DNA of 64,000 bases from Streptomyces tirandamycinicus. Its GTDB lineage: Bacteria; Actinomycetota; Actinomycetes; Streptomycetales; Streptomycetaceae. Below the pieces are notes generated by a model. It ran no database searches, was not told the origin of the DNA, and saw nothing but the letters and a program-made list of their open reading frames with translations. Location: the NCBI RefSeq assembly GCF_003097515.1, contig NZ_CP029188.1, positions 3,412,501 through 3,476,500 on the forward strand, read 5' to 3'. Below, piece by piece: positions 1 through 10,526 of this stretch; position 1 is the first letter of the stretch; each line of letters starts with the position of its first letter. The translations under genes were made by a program, and so were the position numbers.

Positions 1-1855
<1,855 letters not shown>

Positions 1856-1896
1856 GTCGGTCTCAGCTGACCGCTCGAAAGGACTGAAGACCAGCA

Positions 1897-4542
1897 ATGG
1901 CCGACGAGACCACCCCCGTCCCCGGCGGGGACGCTCCCGCTCCCGTCACCACCGGAATCGAAGAGGACGGCCCGCAGCTGCGGATCGAGCCCGTCGGGCT
2001 CGAGACGGAGATGCAGCGCTCCTACCTCGACTACGCGATGTCCGTCATCGTGTCGCGCGCGCTGCCCGACGTACGGGACGGCCTCAAGCCCGTCCACCGC
2101 CGTGTGCTGTACGCGATGTACGACGGCGGCTACCGGCCCGAGAAGGGCTTCTACAAGTGCGCCCGAGTCGTCGGTGACGTCATGGGTACGTACCACCCGC
2201 ACGGCGACTCCTCGATCTACGACGCGCTGGTCCGCCTCGCGCAGCCGTGGTCGATGCGGATGCCGCTGGTGGACTCGAACGGGAACTTCGGCTCCCCGGG
2301 CAACGACCCGGCCGCCGCCATGCGCTACACCGAGTGCAAGATGGCGCCGCTGTCCATGGAGATGCTCCGGGACATCGACGAGGAGACCGTCGACTTCCAG
2401 GACAACTACGACGGCCGCAACCAGGAGCCGACGGTCCTGCCGTCGCGGTTCCCGAACCTCCTGGTCAACGGCAGCGCCGGTATCGCCGTCGGGATGGCCA
2501 CCAACATCCCGCCGCACAATCTGCGCGAGGTCGCGGCCGGCGCCCAGTGGGCGCTGGAGCATCCGGAGGCCACCCACGAGGAACTCCTGGACGCGCTGAT
2601 CGAGCGGATCAAGGGCCCGGACTTCCCGACCGGGGCGCTGGTCGTGGGCCGCAAGGGCATCGAGGAGGCGTACCGCACCGGCCGCGGCTCCATCACCATG
2701 CGGGCGGTCGTCGAGGTCGAGGAGATCCAGAACCGGCAGTGCCTGGTGGTCACGGAGCTTCCGTACCAGGTCAACCCGGACAACCTGGCGCAGAAGATCG
2801 CCGACCTGGTGAAGGACGGCAAGATCGGCGGGATCGCCGACGTCCGCGACGAGACCTCGTCCCGCACGGGCCAGCGCCTGGTCATCGTGCTCAAGCGCGA
2901 CGCCGTCGCCAAGGTCGTCCTCAACAACCTGTACAAGCACACCGACCTGCAGACCAACTTCGGCGCCAACATGCTGGCGCTGGTCGACGGGGTGCCGCGC
3001 ACGCTGTCGCTGGACGCCTTCATCCGCCACTGGGTGACGCACCAGATCGAGGTCATCGTCCGCCGGACGAAGTTCCGGCTGCGCAAGGCCGAGGAACGCG
3101 CCCACATCCTGCGCGGTCTGCTCAAGGCGCTCGACGCCATCGACGAGGTCATCGCGCTGATCCGGCGCAGTGACACGGTCGAGGTCGCGCGCGGGGGCCT
3201 GATGGGCCTCCTGGAGATCGACGAGATCCAGGCCAACGCGATCCTCGAGATGCAGCTGCGGCGGCTGGCCGCCCTGGAGCGCCAGAAGATCGTGCAGGAG
3301 CACGACGAGCTGCAGGCGAAGATCAACGAGTACAACCGCATCCTCGCCTCCCCCGAGAAGCAGCGCGGCATCGTCAGCGAGGAGCTGGCCGCCCTCGTCG
3401 AGAAGTTCGGCGACGACCGGCGCTCCCAGCTCGTCCCCTTCGACGGCGACATGTCCATCGAGGACCTGATCGCCGAGGAGGACATCGTCGTCACGATCAC
3501 CCGCGGCGGCTATGTGAAGCGCACCAAGACCGACGACTACCGCTCGCAGAAGCGCGGCGGCAAGGGCGTGCGGGGCACGAAGCTGAAGGAGGACGACATC
3601 GTCGACCACTTCTTCGTCTCCACCACGCACCACTGGCTGCTGTTCTTCACCAACAAGGGACGGGTCTACCGGGCCAAGGCGTACGAGCTGCCGGACGCCG
3701 GGCGCGACGCCCGCGGCCAGCACGTCGCCAACCTGCTGGCCTTCCAGCCGGACGAGCAGATCGCCGAGATCCTGGCGATTCGGGACTACGAGGCCGCGCC
3801 CTACCTGGTCCTCGCCACCAAGGCGGGCCTGGTGAAGAAGACGCCGCTGAAGGACTACGACTCCCCGCGCTCCGGCGGTGTCATCGCGATCAACCTCCGC
3901 GAGACGGAGGGCGGCGGCGACGACGAGCTGATCGGCGCCGAGCTGGTGTCGGCCGAGGACGACCTGCTGCTGATCAGCAGGAAGGCCCAGTCGATCCGGT
4001 TCACCGCGACGGACGAGGCGCTGCGCCCGATGGGCCGTGCCACGTCGGGCGTCAAGGGCATGAGTTTCCGCGAGGGCGACGAACTCCTCTCGATGAATGT
4101 GGTGCGGCCCGGTACCTTCGTGTTCACTGCCACGGACGGCGGGTACGCCAAGCGGACCGCCGTCGACGAGTACCGCGTCCAGGGCCGTGGCGGCCTCGGC
4201 ATCAAGGCCGCCAAGATCGTGGAGGACCGCGGCTCCCTGGTCGGCGCGCTGGTGGTCGAGGAGACCGACGAGATCCTCGCCATCACCTTGTCCGGTGGTG
4301 TGATTCGTACGCGAGTCAATGAAGTCAGGGAGACGGGCCGTGACACCATGGGCGTCCAGCTGATCAACCTCGGCAAGCGGGATGCCGTCGTGGGCATCGC
4401 GCGCAACGCGGAGGCCGGCCGTGAGGCCGAAGAGGTCGAAGGGACCGGGGAAGCCGAAGAGGGCACCGAGGCCGGGACCCCCGAGGCTGCCGGGAACGGC
4501 CAGGGCACGGAGCCCTCGGCCGGAGAGCACGACGAGGAGTAG
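1897..4542 (+). CDS. gyrA: DNA gyrase subunit A
   Basis: This is the breakage-reunion subunit of gyrase, 881 aa, a normal length for Streptomyces. The winged-helix/tower core carries the catalytic tyrosine in AAMRYTE (about Y144), and the C-terminal beta-pinwheel carries a GyrA-box (QKRGGKG, about residue 551). The C-terminal 45 residues are Glu/Gly-rich and probably disordered. The start ATG follows AAAGGA with good spacing. It is probably cotranscribed with gyrB upstream, and the DUF3566 gene begins 3 bp after its stop. Confidence 0.98.
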   Translation: MADETTPVPGGDAPAPVTTGIEEDGPQLRIEPVGLETEMQRSYLDYAMSVIVSRALPDVRDGLKPVHRRVLYAMYDGGYRPEKGFYKCARVVGDVMGTYHPHGDSSIYDALVRLAQPWSMRMPLVDSNGNFGSPGNDPAAAMRYTECKMAPLSMEMLRDIDEETVDFQDNYDGRNQEPTVLPSRFPNLLVNGSAGIAVGMATNIPPHNLREVAAGAQWALEHPEATHEELLDALIERIKGPDFPTGALVVGRKGIEEAYRTGRGSITMRAVVEVEEIQNRQCLVVTELPYQVNPDNLAQKIADLVKDGKIGGIADVRDETSSRTGQRLVIVLKRDAVAKVVLNNLYKHTDLQTNFGANMLALVDGVPRTLSLDAFIRHWVTHQIEVIVRRTKFRLRKAEERAHILRGLLKALDAIDEVIALIRRSDTVEVARGGLMGLLEIDEIQANAILEMQLRRLAALERQKIVQEHDELQAKINEYNRILASPEKQRGIVSEELAALVEKFGDDRRSQLVPFDGDMSIEDLIAEEDIVVTITRGGYVKRTKTDDYRSQKRGGKGVRGTKLKEDDIVDHFFVSTTHHWLLFFTNKGRVYRAKAYELPDAGRDARGQHVANLLAFQPDEQIAEILAIRDYEAAPYLVLATKAGLVKKTPLKDYDSPRSGGVIAINLRETEGGGDDELIGAELVSAEDDLLLISRKAQSIRFTATDEALRPMGRATSGVKGMSFREGDELLSMNVVRPGTFVFTATDGGYAKRTAVDEYRVQGRGGLGIKAAKIVEDRGSLVGALVVEETDEILAITLSGGVIRTRVNEVRETGRDTMGVQLINLGKRDAVVGIARNAEAGREAEEVEGTGEAEEGTEAGTPEAAGNGQGTEPSAGEHDEE

Positions 4543-4545
4543 AGC

Positions 4546-5244
4546 GTGAGTGGAGCCACCGGCGCCGGATCGGCCGATGCCGGCGATGCTTCTGGAGCGA
4601 ACGGTGCCAGTGGCTCCGCCTCGCACTCCCGGGCGGGGGGCGCACCCGCCGACGGCGGGGGGACGACCGTGACCGACAGCCGGGGGTCGCAGCCCCCGCA
4701 CGAAACCTATGGTGGGGAGCAACCGGTGCAGCAGGGAACCCAGCCGTACCACCCGCCCCAGGCGTACCCCTCCCCTCCTGGGGGGACGCAGGGCGGCCAG
4801 CAGCGTCCTGGTCAGCAGACGGCCGCCGGCGCGGCCGTCCGCCGGCCCCGCACCGGGGCGACCACACAGCCCCGGACCCGCAAGGCCCGACTTCGGGTGG
4901 CCAAGGCCGACCCGTGGTCGGTGATGAAGGTCAGCTTCCTGCTCTCGATCGCCCTGGGCATCTGCACGATCGTCGCGGCGGCGGTGCTGTGGATGGTCAT
5001 GGACGCCATGGGCGTCTTCTCGACCGTCGGCGGGACGATCAGCGAGGCCACGGGCTCCAACGAGAGCAACGGCTTCGACCTCCAGTCGTTCCTGTCGCTC
5101 CCGCGGGTGCTTCTCTTCACGTCGGTGATCGCGGTCATCGACGTGGTGCTGGCCACGGCGCTGGCGACGCTGGGCGCCTTCATCTACAACCTCTCCGCCG
5201 GGTTCGTGGGCGGAGTCGAGCTCACGCTGGCCGAGGACGAATAA
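4546..5244 (+). CDS. DUF3566 transmembrane protein
   Basis: This 232-aa membrane protein belongs to the DUF3566 family that sits immediately downstream of gyrA across actinobacteria. The first ~120 residues are Gly/Ser/Gln/Pro-rich and low complexity. The conserved C-terminal part begins near KADPWSVMKVSF and has two hydrophobic helices (about residues 125-155 and 185-220). The GTG start lies 3 bp after the gyrA stop, so translation is probably coupled. Its molecular function is unknown. The position suggests a role near the envelope or division machinery, but that is inference only. Confidence 0.9.
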   Translation: MSGATGAGSADAGDASGANGASGSASHSRAGGAPADGGGTTVTDSRGSQPPHETYGGEQPVQQGTQPYHPPQAYPSPPGGTQGGQQRPGQQTAAGAAVRRPRTGATTQPRTRKARLRVAKADPWSVMKVSFLLSIALGICTIVAAAVLWMVMDAMGVFSTVGGTISEATGSNESNGFDLQSFLSLPRVLLFTSVIAVIDVVLATALATLGAFIYNLSAGFVGGVELTLAEDE

Positions 5245-5327
5245 CCCGAGGTCCCGGGGGGCGGAGAACCGATTTTGGGACTGCCCCCCACGTGCGCTAA
5301 CCTTCAGGGGTCAGCGCGCAGCGCGGC

Positions 5328-5404
5328 GGGGCTATAGCTCAGTTGGTTAGAGCGCATCCCTGATAAGGATGAGGCCACAGGTTCAAATCCTGTTAGCCCC
5401 ACCA
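5328..5404 (+). tRNA. tRNA-Ile (GAT anticodon)
   Basis: A complete cloverleaf is present: acceptor GGGGCTA pairs with TAGCCCC, the anticodon loop reads CTGATAA, the T-arm is GGTTCAAATCC, and CCA is encoded at 5402-5404. The length is 77 nt. tRNA-Ile directly downstream of gyrA is a conserved actinobacterial arrangement. Confidence 0.97.
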
Positions 5405-5407
5405 GCA

Positions 5408-5443
5408 CGAAGACCCCCAGTCGATCATGGTTGGGGGTCTTCG
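5408..5443 (+). terminator. Rho-independent-like hairpin after tRNA-Ile
   Basis: This is a perfect 12-bp stem (5408-5419 with 5432-5443, CGAAGACCCCCA) closing a 12-nt loop, 4 bp after the tRNA CCA. There is no long T-tract, as is usual in Streptomyces terminators. Confidence 0.8.
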
Positions 5444-5685
5444 GCGTTCCCGGTCCGCACCATCGTGGGGTCCTCGGAGCCGGCGGCGTCGTGGCCGCGC
5501 CTGGAAGGTGCGTCCCGGGCGGGACCCGTTGGGTGCCCGAGTGGGGCCGATCCCTGGTGGTGGGAGGGGAATTGACCACTCGCAGGTCTCCGGCCGGGGC
5601 GTATGCAGGTCACCGAACGGTATCGATCGGTGTGTATAGTCGGGCGCCAGAAGTCCCCTACGTCAAGGAAAGACGAGGTCGCGCG

Positions 5686-5820
5686 GTGAAGAAGCTTCTC
5701 CTGGTCGCACTGGCCGCCATCGGCGGGCTCCTCGTGTACCGCCAGATCCAGGCGGATCGCGCCGAGCAGGATCTGTGGACGGAGGCGACCGACTCCGTGC
5801 CCGCAGGTTCGGGTGTGTGA
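5686..5820 (+). CDS. DLW-39 family small membrane peptide
   Basis: This is a 44-aa peptide starting at GTG, with RBS-like GACGAGG upstream. It has a short Lys-Lys N-terminus, one hydrophobic segment (LLLVALAAIGGLLVY) and the QDLW sequence that names the DLW-39 family. Small proteins of this family are found in this position, after gyrA/tRNA, in many actinomycetes. Function is unknown; a single-pass or peripheral membrane location is likely. Confidence 0.85.
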   Translation: MKKLLLVALAAIGGLLVYRQIQADRAEQDLWTEATDSVPAGSGV

Positions 5821-5843
5821 GCCGCAAACAGTCTGAGAGTGAC

Positions 5844-5874
5844 GGAGCCCCGGCCGCCGAGCGGCCGGGGCTCC
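5844..5874. terminator. Strong symmetric hairpin
   Basis: A perfect 14-bp GC-rich stem (5844-5857 with 5861-5874, GGAGCCCCGGCCGC) closes a 3-nt loop, 23 bp after the DLW-39 stop. It probably terminates that transcript. The remaining ~350 bp to the next gene hold no supported gene; a short direct repeat (GACGGCGTCAG, twice) lies at 6170-6192. Confidence 0.8.
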
Positions 5875-6222
5875 ATGCCGTTCACCTTGCCGAGGCCGAC
5901 GCCTGACCCTCGATGGGTTCGCTTACGCGAACAGATCGATTGCGTGAGTGAATGCGGGTGGTGCGCTCCGCGGGTCACGTGCGAGGACGGTGCTGCTTCG
6001 GAGCCGTGTGAGGACAGGGGCCGGGGCGGCGGGGCAGGATGGACCGGCACCACGACCGCCCTGGAGGGCGGGCGGACCGGCGTCCGATCCGCGACCCGGA
6101 TCCGTGAGTGCCGCATGGGCCGTACCGGACCACCGCCGTGTCCGGAGGCGACGGCGGGCCGAAGGCGGGACGGCGTCAGGACGGCGTCAGGACGGCGACG
6201 ACGACTTGGGGGAAGCGCGGAG

Positions 6223-7644
6223 ATGAGGCAGCGCAGCGGGGCACGGGTGGCGCCGGCCGTGGTGGCGGCGGTGTGCGCGGCGGCCCTGAACACCGCCCCG
6301 GCCCAGGCGGCCGATGAGCCGGACCCCTATGTGTTCGGCGCCGGCGCGCGGCCGATCGAGGGCGCGGAGAGCAGTGCCGACGCCGAGGCGCTGGAGGCCG
6401 GCACGACCTACCGCTCGTCCATCGGGCCGGGCGGGAAGCTCAACTTCCGCGTCGATCTGGACGCGGTGCGGAACGCGTACGTCTCGGTCGTGGCCGTTCC
6501 CCGGACGGGTGCCGGACTCGCGTACAGCGAGGGCATCGAGGTCACCCTCCAGGACGGCCAGGGCACCAGGTGCAGCAGCGCGAACGAGAAGGTGGGCCCG
6601 GGCAGGTTCGCGAGGCCGCTGGCCGCCGCCGCGCACCGCACGATCGGGAGCGGCCGCTCGACCTGCCAGGAGGCCGGCGCGTACAACGTGCTCGTGGAGC
6701 GCACCGCAGCGGCGGACTCCGCGGCTGCGGACGCCTCCCCGTCAGGGGCCTGGGAGCTGGAGATCCGCCATGTCACCGAGCCCGGGCTGAGTCGGCCGGG
6801 GCCGACCGCGGCCCCTACGGAGTGGCCCTCCGCCTCACCCGGCCTGCCCGGAGGCGGGACGAAGGAGGTCGTGGGCGGAACCGGCTTCAACGACGCTGCC
6901 GAGATCTCCGAGGGCGAGTGGAGCAGCCGGATGGAGCCGGGGCGGACGTACTTCTACCGGGTCGAGGTCGACTGGGGGCAGCGGATCTTCGGGACCGCCT
7001 CGCTGGGGAGTACGAGCACCGAGAACTTCACCTTCGTCGGCGAGGCCCTGACCATGCGGCTCTACAACCCCGTGCGGGCCCTGGTCGAGGACGGCGGGAC
7101 GGGGTCGTACGACGGCAGGCAGAAGCAGGCCGCGCTGGACCCGTTGCCGGAGGTCGCCTACGAGAACCGTTTCGCCATCAGCGACAAGGTCCAGGGCATG
7201 CGGCTCGGCGGTGACCACTACCTCGCCGTCAGCCTGAATCCCCAGCTGGCGGAGAAGTTCGGCAAGGAGAAGTTCGGCGTGACGCTGCGGGTCAACGTCG
7301 AGGGAGACGCCAAAGCCGCGCCGCCGTACGCGGGACCGGTCGGCGACCTGGGCGTCTCCGAGGGCGAGAAGGCCGAACGGAGCGGCATGATGCGGCTCGT
7401 CGGCGTGGCCGGCGTGGGCACCGGGGCGTTGCTGGTCGTGGGGCTGGGCGCCTGGACGCTGCTGGCGCGGCGGGCCGCCGCAGGGGCACCGCAGGGTGTG
7501 CCGTCCGGGGGCATCGGGCCGGGGCACGGCGCCCCCCGGCTGCCGGGGGGCACTCCGGCGCACGCCCCTGGGCCTCCGGCCGGTCCCGGTGCGCCGCAGT
7601 CCTTTGGTCCGGCGGGGTCTCCGTACGGCGACGGCCCCGGGTAG
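6223..7644 (+). CDS. Exported, membrane-anchored protein of unknown function
   Basis: I do not recognise a named family. The chosen ATG gives 473 aa with a classical signal peptide (Arg-rich start, then APAVVAAVCAAALNTAPAQA, cleavage around AQA-AD), a long extracytoplasmic region of about 360 residues, one C-terminal transmembrane helix (VGTGALLVVGLGAWTLL) and a Pro/Gly-rich cytosolic tail. GGGGGAAG upstream can act as RBS. The frame stays open much further upstream, but that part has no plausible signal sequence. It converges on the Ser/Thr kinase gene, and a sensor/substrate relationship with it is possible but unproven. Confidence 0.75.
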   Translation: MRQRSGARVAPAVVAAVCAAALNTAPAQAADEPDPYVFGAGARPIEGAESSADAEALEAGTTYRSSIGPGGKLNFRVDLDAVRNAYVSVVAVPRTGAGLAYSEGIEVTLQDGQGTRCSSANEKVGPGRFARPLAAAAHRTIGSGRSTCQEAGAYNVLVERTAAADSAAADASPSGAWELEIRHVTEPGLSRPGPTAAPTEWPSASPGLPGGGTKEVVGGTGFNDAAEISEGEWSSRMEPGRTYFYRVEVDWGQRIFGTASLGSTSTENFTFVGEALTMRLYNPVRALVEDGGTGSYDGRQKQAALDPLPEVAYENRFAISDKVQGMRLGGDHYLAVSLNPQLAEKFGKEKFGVTLRVNVEGDAKAAPPYAGPVGDLGVSEGEKAERSGMMRLVGVAGVGTGALLVVGLGAWTLLARRAAAGAPQGVPSGGIGPGHGAPRLPGGTPAHAPGPPAGPGAPQSFGPAGSPYGDGPG

Positions 7645-7776
7645 GCCGGGACGGCGGGGCCGGGCAGGGGAGGGTTACGGGGCACCGGGACCGGCCGGAG
7701 GCGCGGCGCGGCGCGGACGGAGTACGGCCCGCTCCGCACGGTGAGTCGGCCCGCCGGAAGCGTTGCCGGCCGGCGC

Positions 7777-9417
7777 TCACGCCTGGGCGAGGGCCCAGAT
7801 CCCGACCGCGAAACAGATCAGTGCGACGACCAGCACCGGGACCGCCACCTTCGGGGGCGGACCCGGGCGTCTGCGTGCCATGGGCGGGGGCGTGGACGAC
7901 GGGGCGTGGGCCGGCGGGTACGGCATCGGATGCGCCGGGCCCGGGATCCGGGGGCTGTGGCCGGTGTACTGACGAGTCGAGGGCCGTTGGTACGGAACCG
8001 CGGCCGTCGGCGCCTGGGCGAGATCCCGCGCAGCGGGCCGATCCGCGCCTCGGTGTTCATGTGGGGACTCGGCGTGGGCGCCCGGCTGCGCGGGTGCGGG
8101 CGGCCGGTCCCCGGTCTGGTGCGGCGCCGGTGGCGGGGGCGGCGGGGGCAGCCGGAAGGAGCCGGTCTCCGAGGGCGAGGGCAGGGGCGCTTCCTGCGCG
8201 CCGTGGGTGTGAGGCCCTTCCGGGAGCGCATGCCCGGCCTGCTCGGCCCGTCCGGTCGGCGCGATATGCCCGGCATGCTCGGTATGGGTGGCATACCCGG
8301 TTTGCCGGGATTCGGGTCGGGGTGGGCGTGACCACGAGTCCGTGCCGTCCGTGCCGTCCGGGCGGTCGGTGCCGTACGTGCCGTACGTGCCGCTCGTGCC
8401 TCCGTGTGCCGCCTGCTGCGCCTCACCGGTGTGCCTGGTGTGGCCGGTGTGGCCGACGGCCGGCTGGGCGCCGGTGGTCCGCGGTCCGTCCGGTCCGCGT
8501 CCCGTGGCGCCGTCGGGGCTCTCGGGGCCCTCGGGGCCCTCGGGGCCCTTGGGGCCGAAGCCGGAGGGCAGCGCTCCCAGCTGGTCGAAGACCTCGACCG
8601 GCTCGTCGTCGACGGCGGCTTCGGGCAGCAGCTCGACGGCCGCGGCGAGCGCCTTGCGCGCACCGGTCGCGGTACGGAAGCGGGCCTGCGGATCGGGCTG
8701 GAGCAGACCCGCCAGGACCTGCCACAGCGGCTCCGGAACGCCCTCCGGAGCGCCCGGTGTGCCGTGCGCCGCGAAGTGCTCGATCAGGGCCCGGGAGTCC
8801 GGCTTCCGGCCCTCGAGCAGATAGAGGGCCACGAGTCCGACGGCGAACAGGTCGGTGGGGAAGTCCGGTTCCGCGCCGAGCATCTGCTCGGGCGCGAAGT
8901 AGCCGGGCGTCCCCACCACGTAGTTCGTCTCGGTGAGCCGAGGCTCGCCCTTCCGCATGGAGATGCCGAAGTCGGACAGCCGCAGATGCGGCCGCCCGGT
9001 GCCGGTGGACTCCAGCAGGATGTTCGCGGGCTTGATGTCGCGGTGCACGACCCCCTCCGCGTGCACCGCGGCGAGTCCCGACAGCAGTTGGTCCAGCAGG
9101 GTGCAGACGAACCGCGGTGGCAGCGGGCCGTAGTCGCCGATGAGGTGCGCCAGCGACCCGCCGCTCACCAGGTCCATGGTGAACAGCACCTTGTCGTCGT
9201 CCGCGGCCCAGCTGGCCGGGGCGAGCACATGAGGGTGATCGATACGCAGCGCCTGCTCGCGGACGAAGCGCAGCAGCGAGTGGGCGTCGCTCTGCTGCAG
9301 CACCTTGGCGGCCACATAGCGCCGCCGCCGGTGGTCCCAGGCGCGCCATACGGCGCCGGCCCCACCCCGTCCGATCGGGTCGATCAGCTCGTACCGACCA
9401 GCGAAGACCTCACCCAT
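7777..9417 (-). CDS. Membrane Ser/Thr protein kinase with repetitive linker
   Basis: This is a Hanks-type kinase of 546 aa. The catalytic domain fills residues ~1-270: the glycine loop GRGGAGAV, the VAAK lysine, HRDIKPAN, DFGIS and the APE-like APEQ are all present, so it should be active. A long low-complexity linker (~275-510) is built of Gly-Pro-Glu, Thr-Gly-His and Gly-Thr-Tyr/Asp repeats. A single C-terminal transmembrane helix (VAVPVLVVALICFAVGIWALA) ends the protein with almost no outside domain, so it is not a PASTA-type receptor. The gene is convergent with the exported protein at 6223-7644. Confidence 0.9.
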   Translation of the reverse strand: MGEVFAGRYELIDPIGRGGAGAVWRAWDHRRRRYVAAKVLQQSDAHSLLRFVREQALRIDHPHVLAPASWAADDDKVLFTMDLVSGGSLAHLIGDYGPLPPRFVCTLLDQLLSGLAAVHAEGVVHRDIKPANILLESTGTGRPHLRLSDFGISMRKGEPRLTETNYVVGTPGYFAPEQMLGAEPDFPTDLFAVGLVALYLLEGRKPDSRALIEHFAAHGTPGAPEGVPEPLWQVLAGLLQPDPQARFRTATGARKALAAAVELLPEAAVDDEPVEVFDQLGALPSGFGPKGPEGPEGPESPDGATGRGPDGPRTTGAQPAVGHTGHTRHTGEAQQAAHGGTSGTYGTYGTDRPDGTDGTDSWSRPPRPESRQTGYATHTEHAGHIAPTGRAEQAGHALPEGPHTHGAQEAPLPSPSETGSFRLPPPPPPPAPHQTGDRPPAPAQPGAHAESPHEHRGADRPAARDLAQAPTAAVPYQRPSTRQYTGHSPRIPGPAHPMPYPPAHAPSSTPPPMARRRPGPPPKVAVPVLVVALICFAVGIWALAQA

Positions 9418-9519
9418 CGCGCTGTGCCCGCTCCCGGTTCCCTGTTCCGGCGTCCTGCATCGTCCGGTGCGCCTTCCCTGTCCCGGCCGCCCGCCCCGGC
9501 CGCCCGCGCCCCTGCTCAG

Positions 9520-10068
9520 TCAGCTCTGGTGCGACTCGTAGTGGGCGACCGCCTCCGCGGTGCGCCCGGCGCCGTACACCCGGAGGAACTCTGCCAGTTC
9601 CGGATGCGTGGGGGCGAGCGAGTCCGCCGCGTCGATGATGTCCCCGGCCGCCGCCACCGAGCGGAGCAGCGACTGGATCTCCCGCACCACCCGGCGCACC
9701 GTCGGCGCCCCGGAGCTGGTCGTGGACTGCCCGGTTCCGGTGAGCACGGATCCCCCCTGGGACTTCTTGATCTCGTCCATGCGGTCCGTTGCCTCGGCCG
9801 CGCTGACGCTGCCGTCGGCGACCTGACCGGCCAGCTCCTGCAGGGCCTGGACACGCTGGACGACCGCCGGATTGCCGATCTTGGCCCGCTGGCCGCTCAT
9901 CAGCTGGGACAGCATCGGAGCCGACAGCCCCAGCACCGCGGCAAGACGGGCCTGGTTCAGGCCCAGATCGTCGATGAGCCGGCGGAAGAGCGCCCCCAGC
10001 GGCTCCCCGTACCAGTTGCGCTGGAGCTCCCTGGCTCTCGCGGTCGTGTCCTGCTGTGCTGCGTCCAT
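9520..10068 (-). CDS. XRE-like helix-turn-helix DNA-binding protein
   Basis: This is a 182-aa protein (187 if started at the ATG at 10083). The N-terminal half contains a Cro/C1-type HTH (LNQARLAAVLGLSAPMLSQL) and the C-terminal half is helical. I prefer the internal ATG (MDAAQQD) because GGGGAG lies 7 nt upstream of it. A protein of this type beside a Ser/Thr kinase near gyrA is a recurrent Streptomyces arrangement from memory; its regulon is unknown. It is divergent from tRNA-Ala. Confidence 0.85.
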   Translation of the reverse strand: MDAAQQDTTARARELQRNWYGEPLGALFRRLIDDLGLNQARLAAVLGLSAPMLSQLMSGQRAKIGNPAVVQRVQALQELAGQVADGSVSAAEATDRMDEIKKSQGGSVLTGTGQSTTSSGAPTVRRVVREIQSLLRSVAAAGDIIDAADSLAPTHPELAEFLRVYGAGRTAEAVAHYESHQS

Positions 10069-10209
10069 GTCGCGTCTCCCCATCGCTTCCCCTGGCGTCG
10101 CTTCGCTGCTGCGAACCCGACGAGCATCCTACGGAGAGTGGTCGGATACCGGGAGTCCTCATCCTTTTGGAAGATCCCGGGGGTGACCCGGTACTCTGGT
10201 CTCCGTTCC

Positions 10210-10282
10210 GGGGCCTTAGCTCAGTTGGTAGAGCGCTGTCTTTGCATGGCAGATGTCAGGGGTTCGACTCCCCTAGGCTCCA
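10210..10282 (+). tRNA. tRNA-Ala (TGC anticodon)
   Basis: This is a 73-nt cloverleaf: acceptor GGGGCCT / AGGCTCC with one G-T pair, anticodon loop TTTGCAT, T-arm GGGGTTCGACTCCCC, discriminator A. CCA is not encoded. It marks the left boundary of the accessory patch that follows. Confidence 0.97.
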
Positions 10283-10290
10283 CTCATATG

Positions 10291-10332
10291 CACCCCTCTG
10301 ACTTGCGGAAATGCAGTCAGAGAGGTGTTTTT
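10291..10332 (+). terminator. Terminator after tRNA-Ala
   Basis: A 13-bp stem with one mismatch (10291-10303 with 10315-10327) is followed by TTTTT at 10328-10332. This is a near-canonical intrinsic terminator, rare in such GC-rich DNA. Confidence 0.85.
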
Positions 10333-10526
10333 GTCCCGATTTCCCGTGCTGACATGTCAGCACAGGGGTGCCGACGAAGGGGCTCGCGGTCCCCTGTTTA
10401 CGGAGTTCGAGGCGGTTTCTTCTCCCCGGGGAATCCCCTGGACCCGGCGCCCGCCCATGGTGGCTTCCCTGCCTGGCAGCACTCGTGGTGCAGAGCGATA
10501 TCAAGCTGGAAGCTGCGTTCCACTGC
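10333..10526. other. Non-coding stretch with an 18-bp perfect palindrome
   Basis: No gene is supported here. A perfect palindrome, GTGCTGACATGTCAGCAC, occupies 10346-10363 immediately after the tRNA terminator. It could be an operator or a recombination-site remnant; nothing in the sequence decides between these. Confidence 0.5.

Noticed and set aside
10210..10282. tRNA-Ala as attachment site of an integrative element spanning the biosynthetic cluster
   Set aside because: I found no duplicate of the tRNA 3' end at the right border and no integrase gene, so insertion through tRNA-Ala is not supported beyond position.
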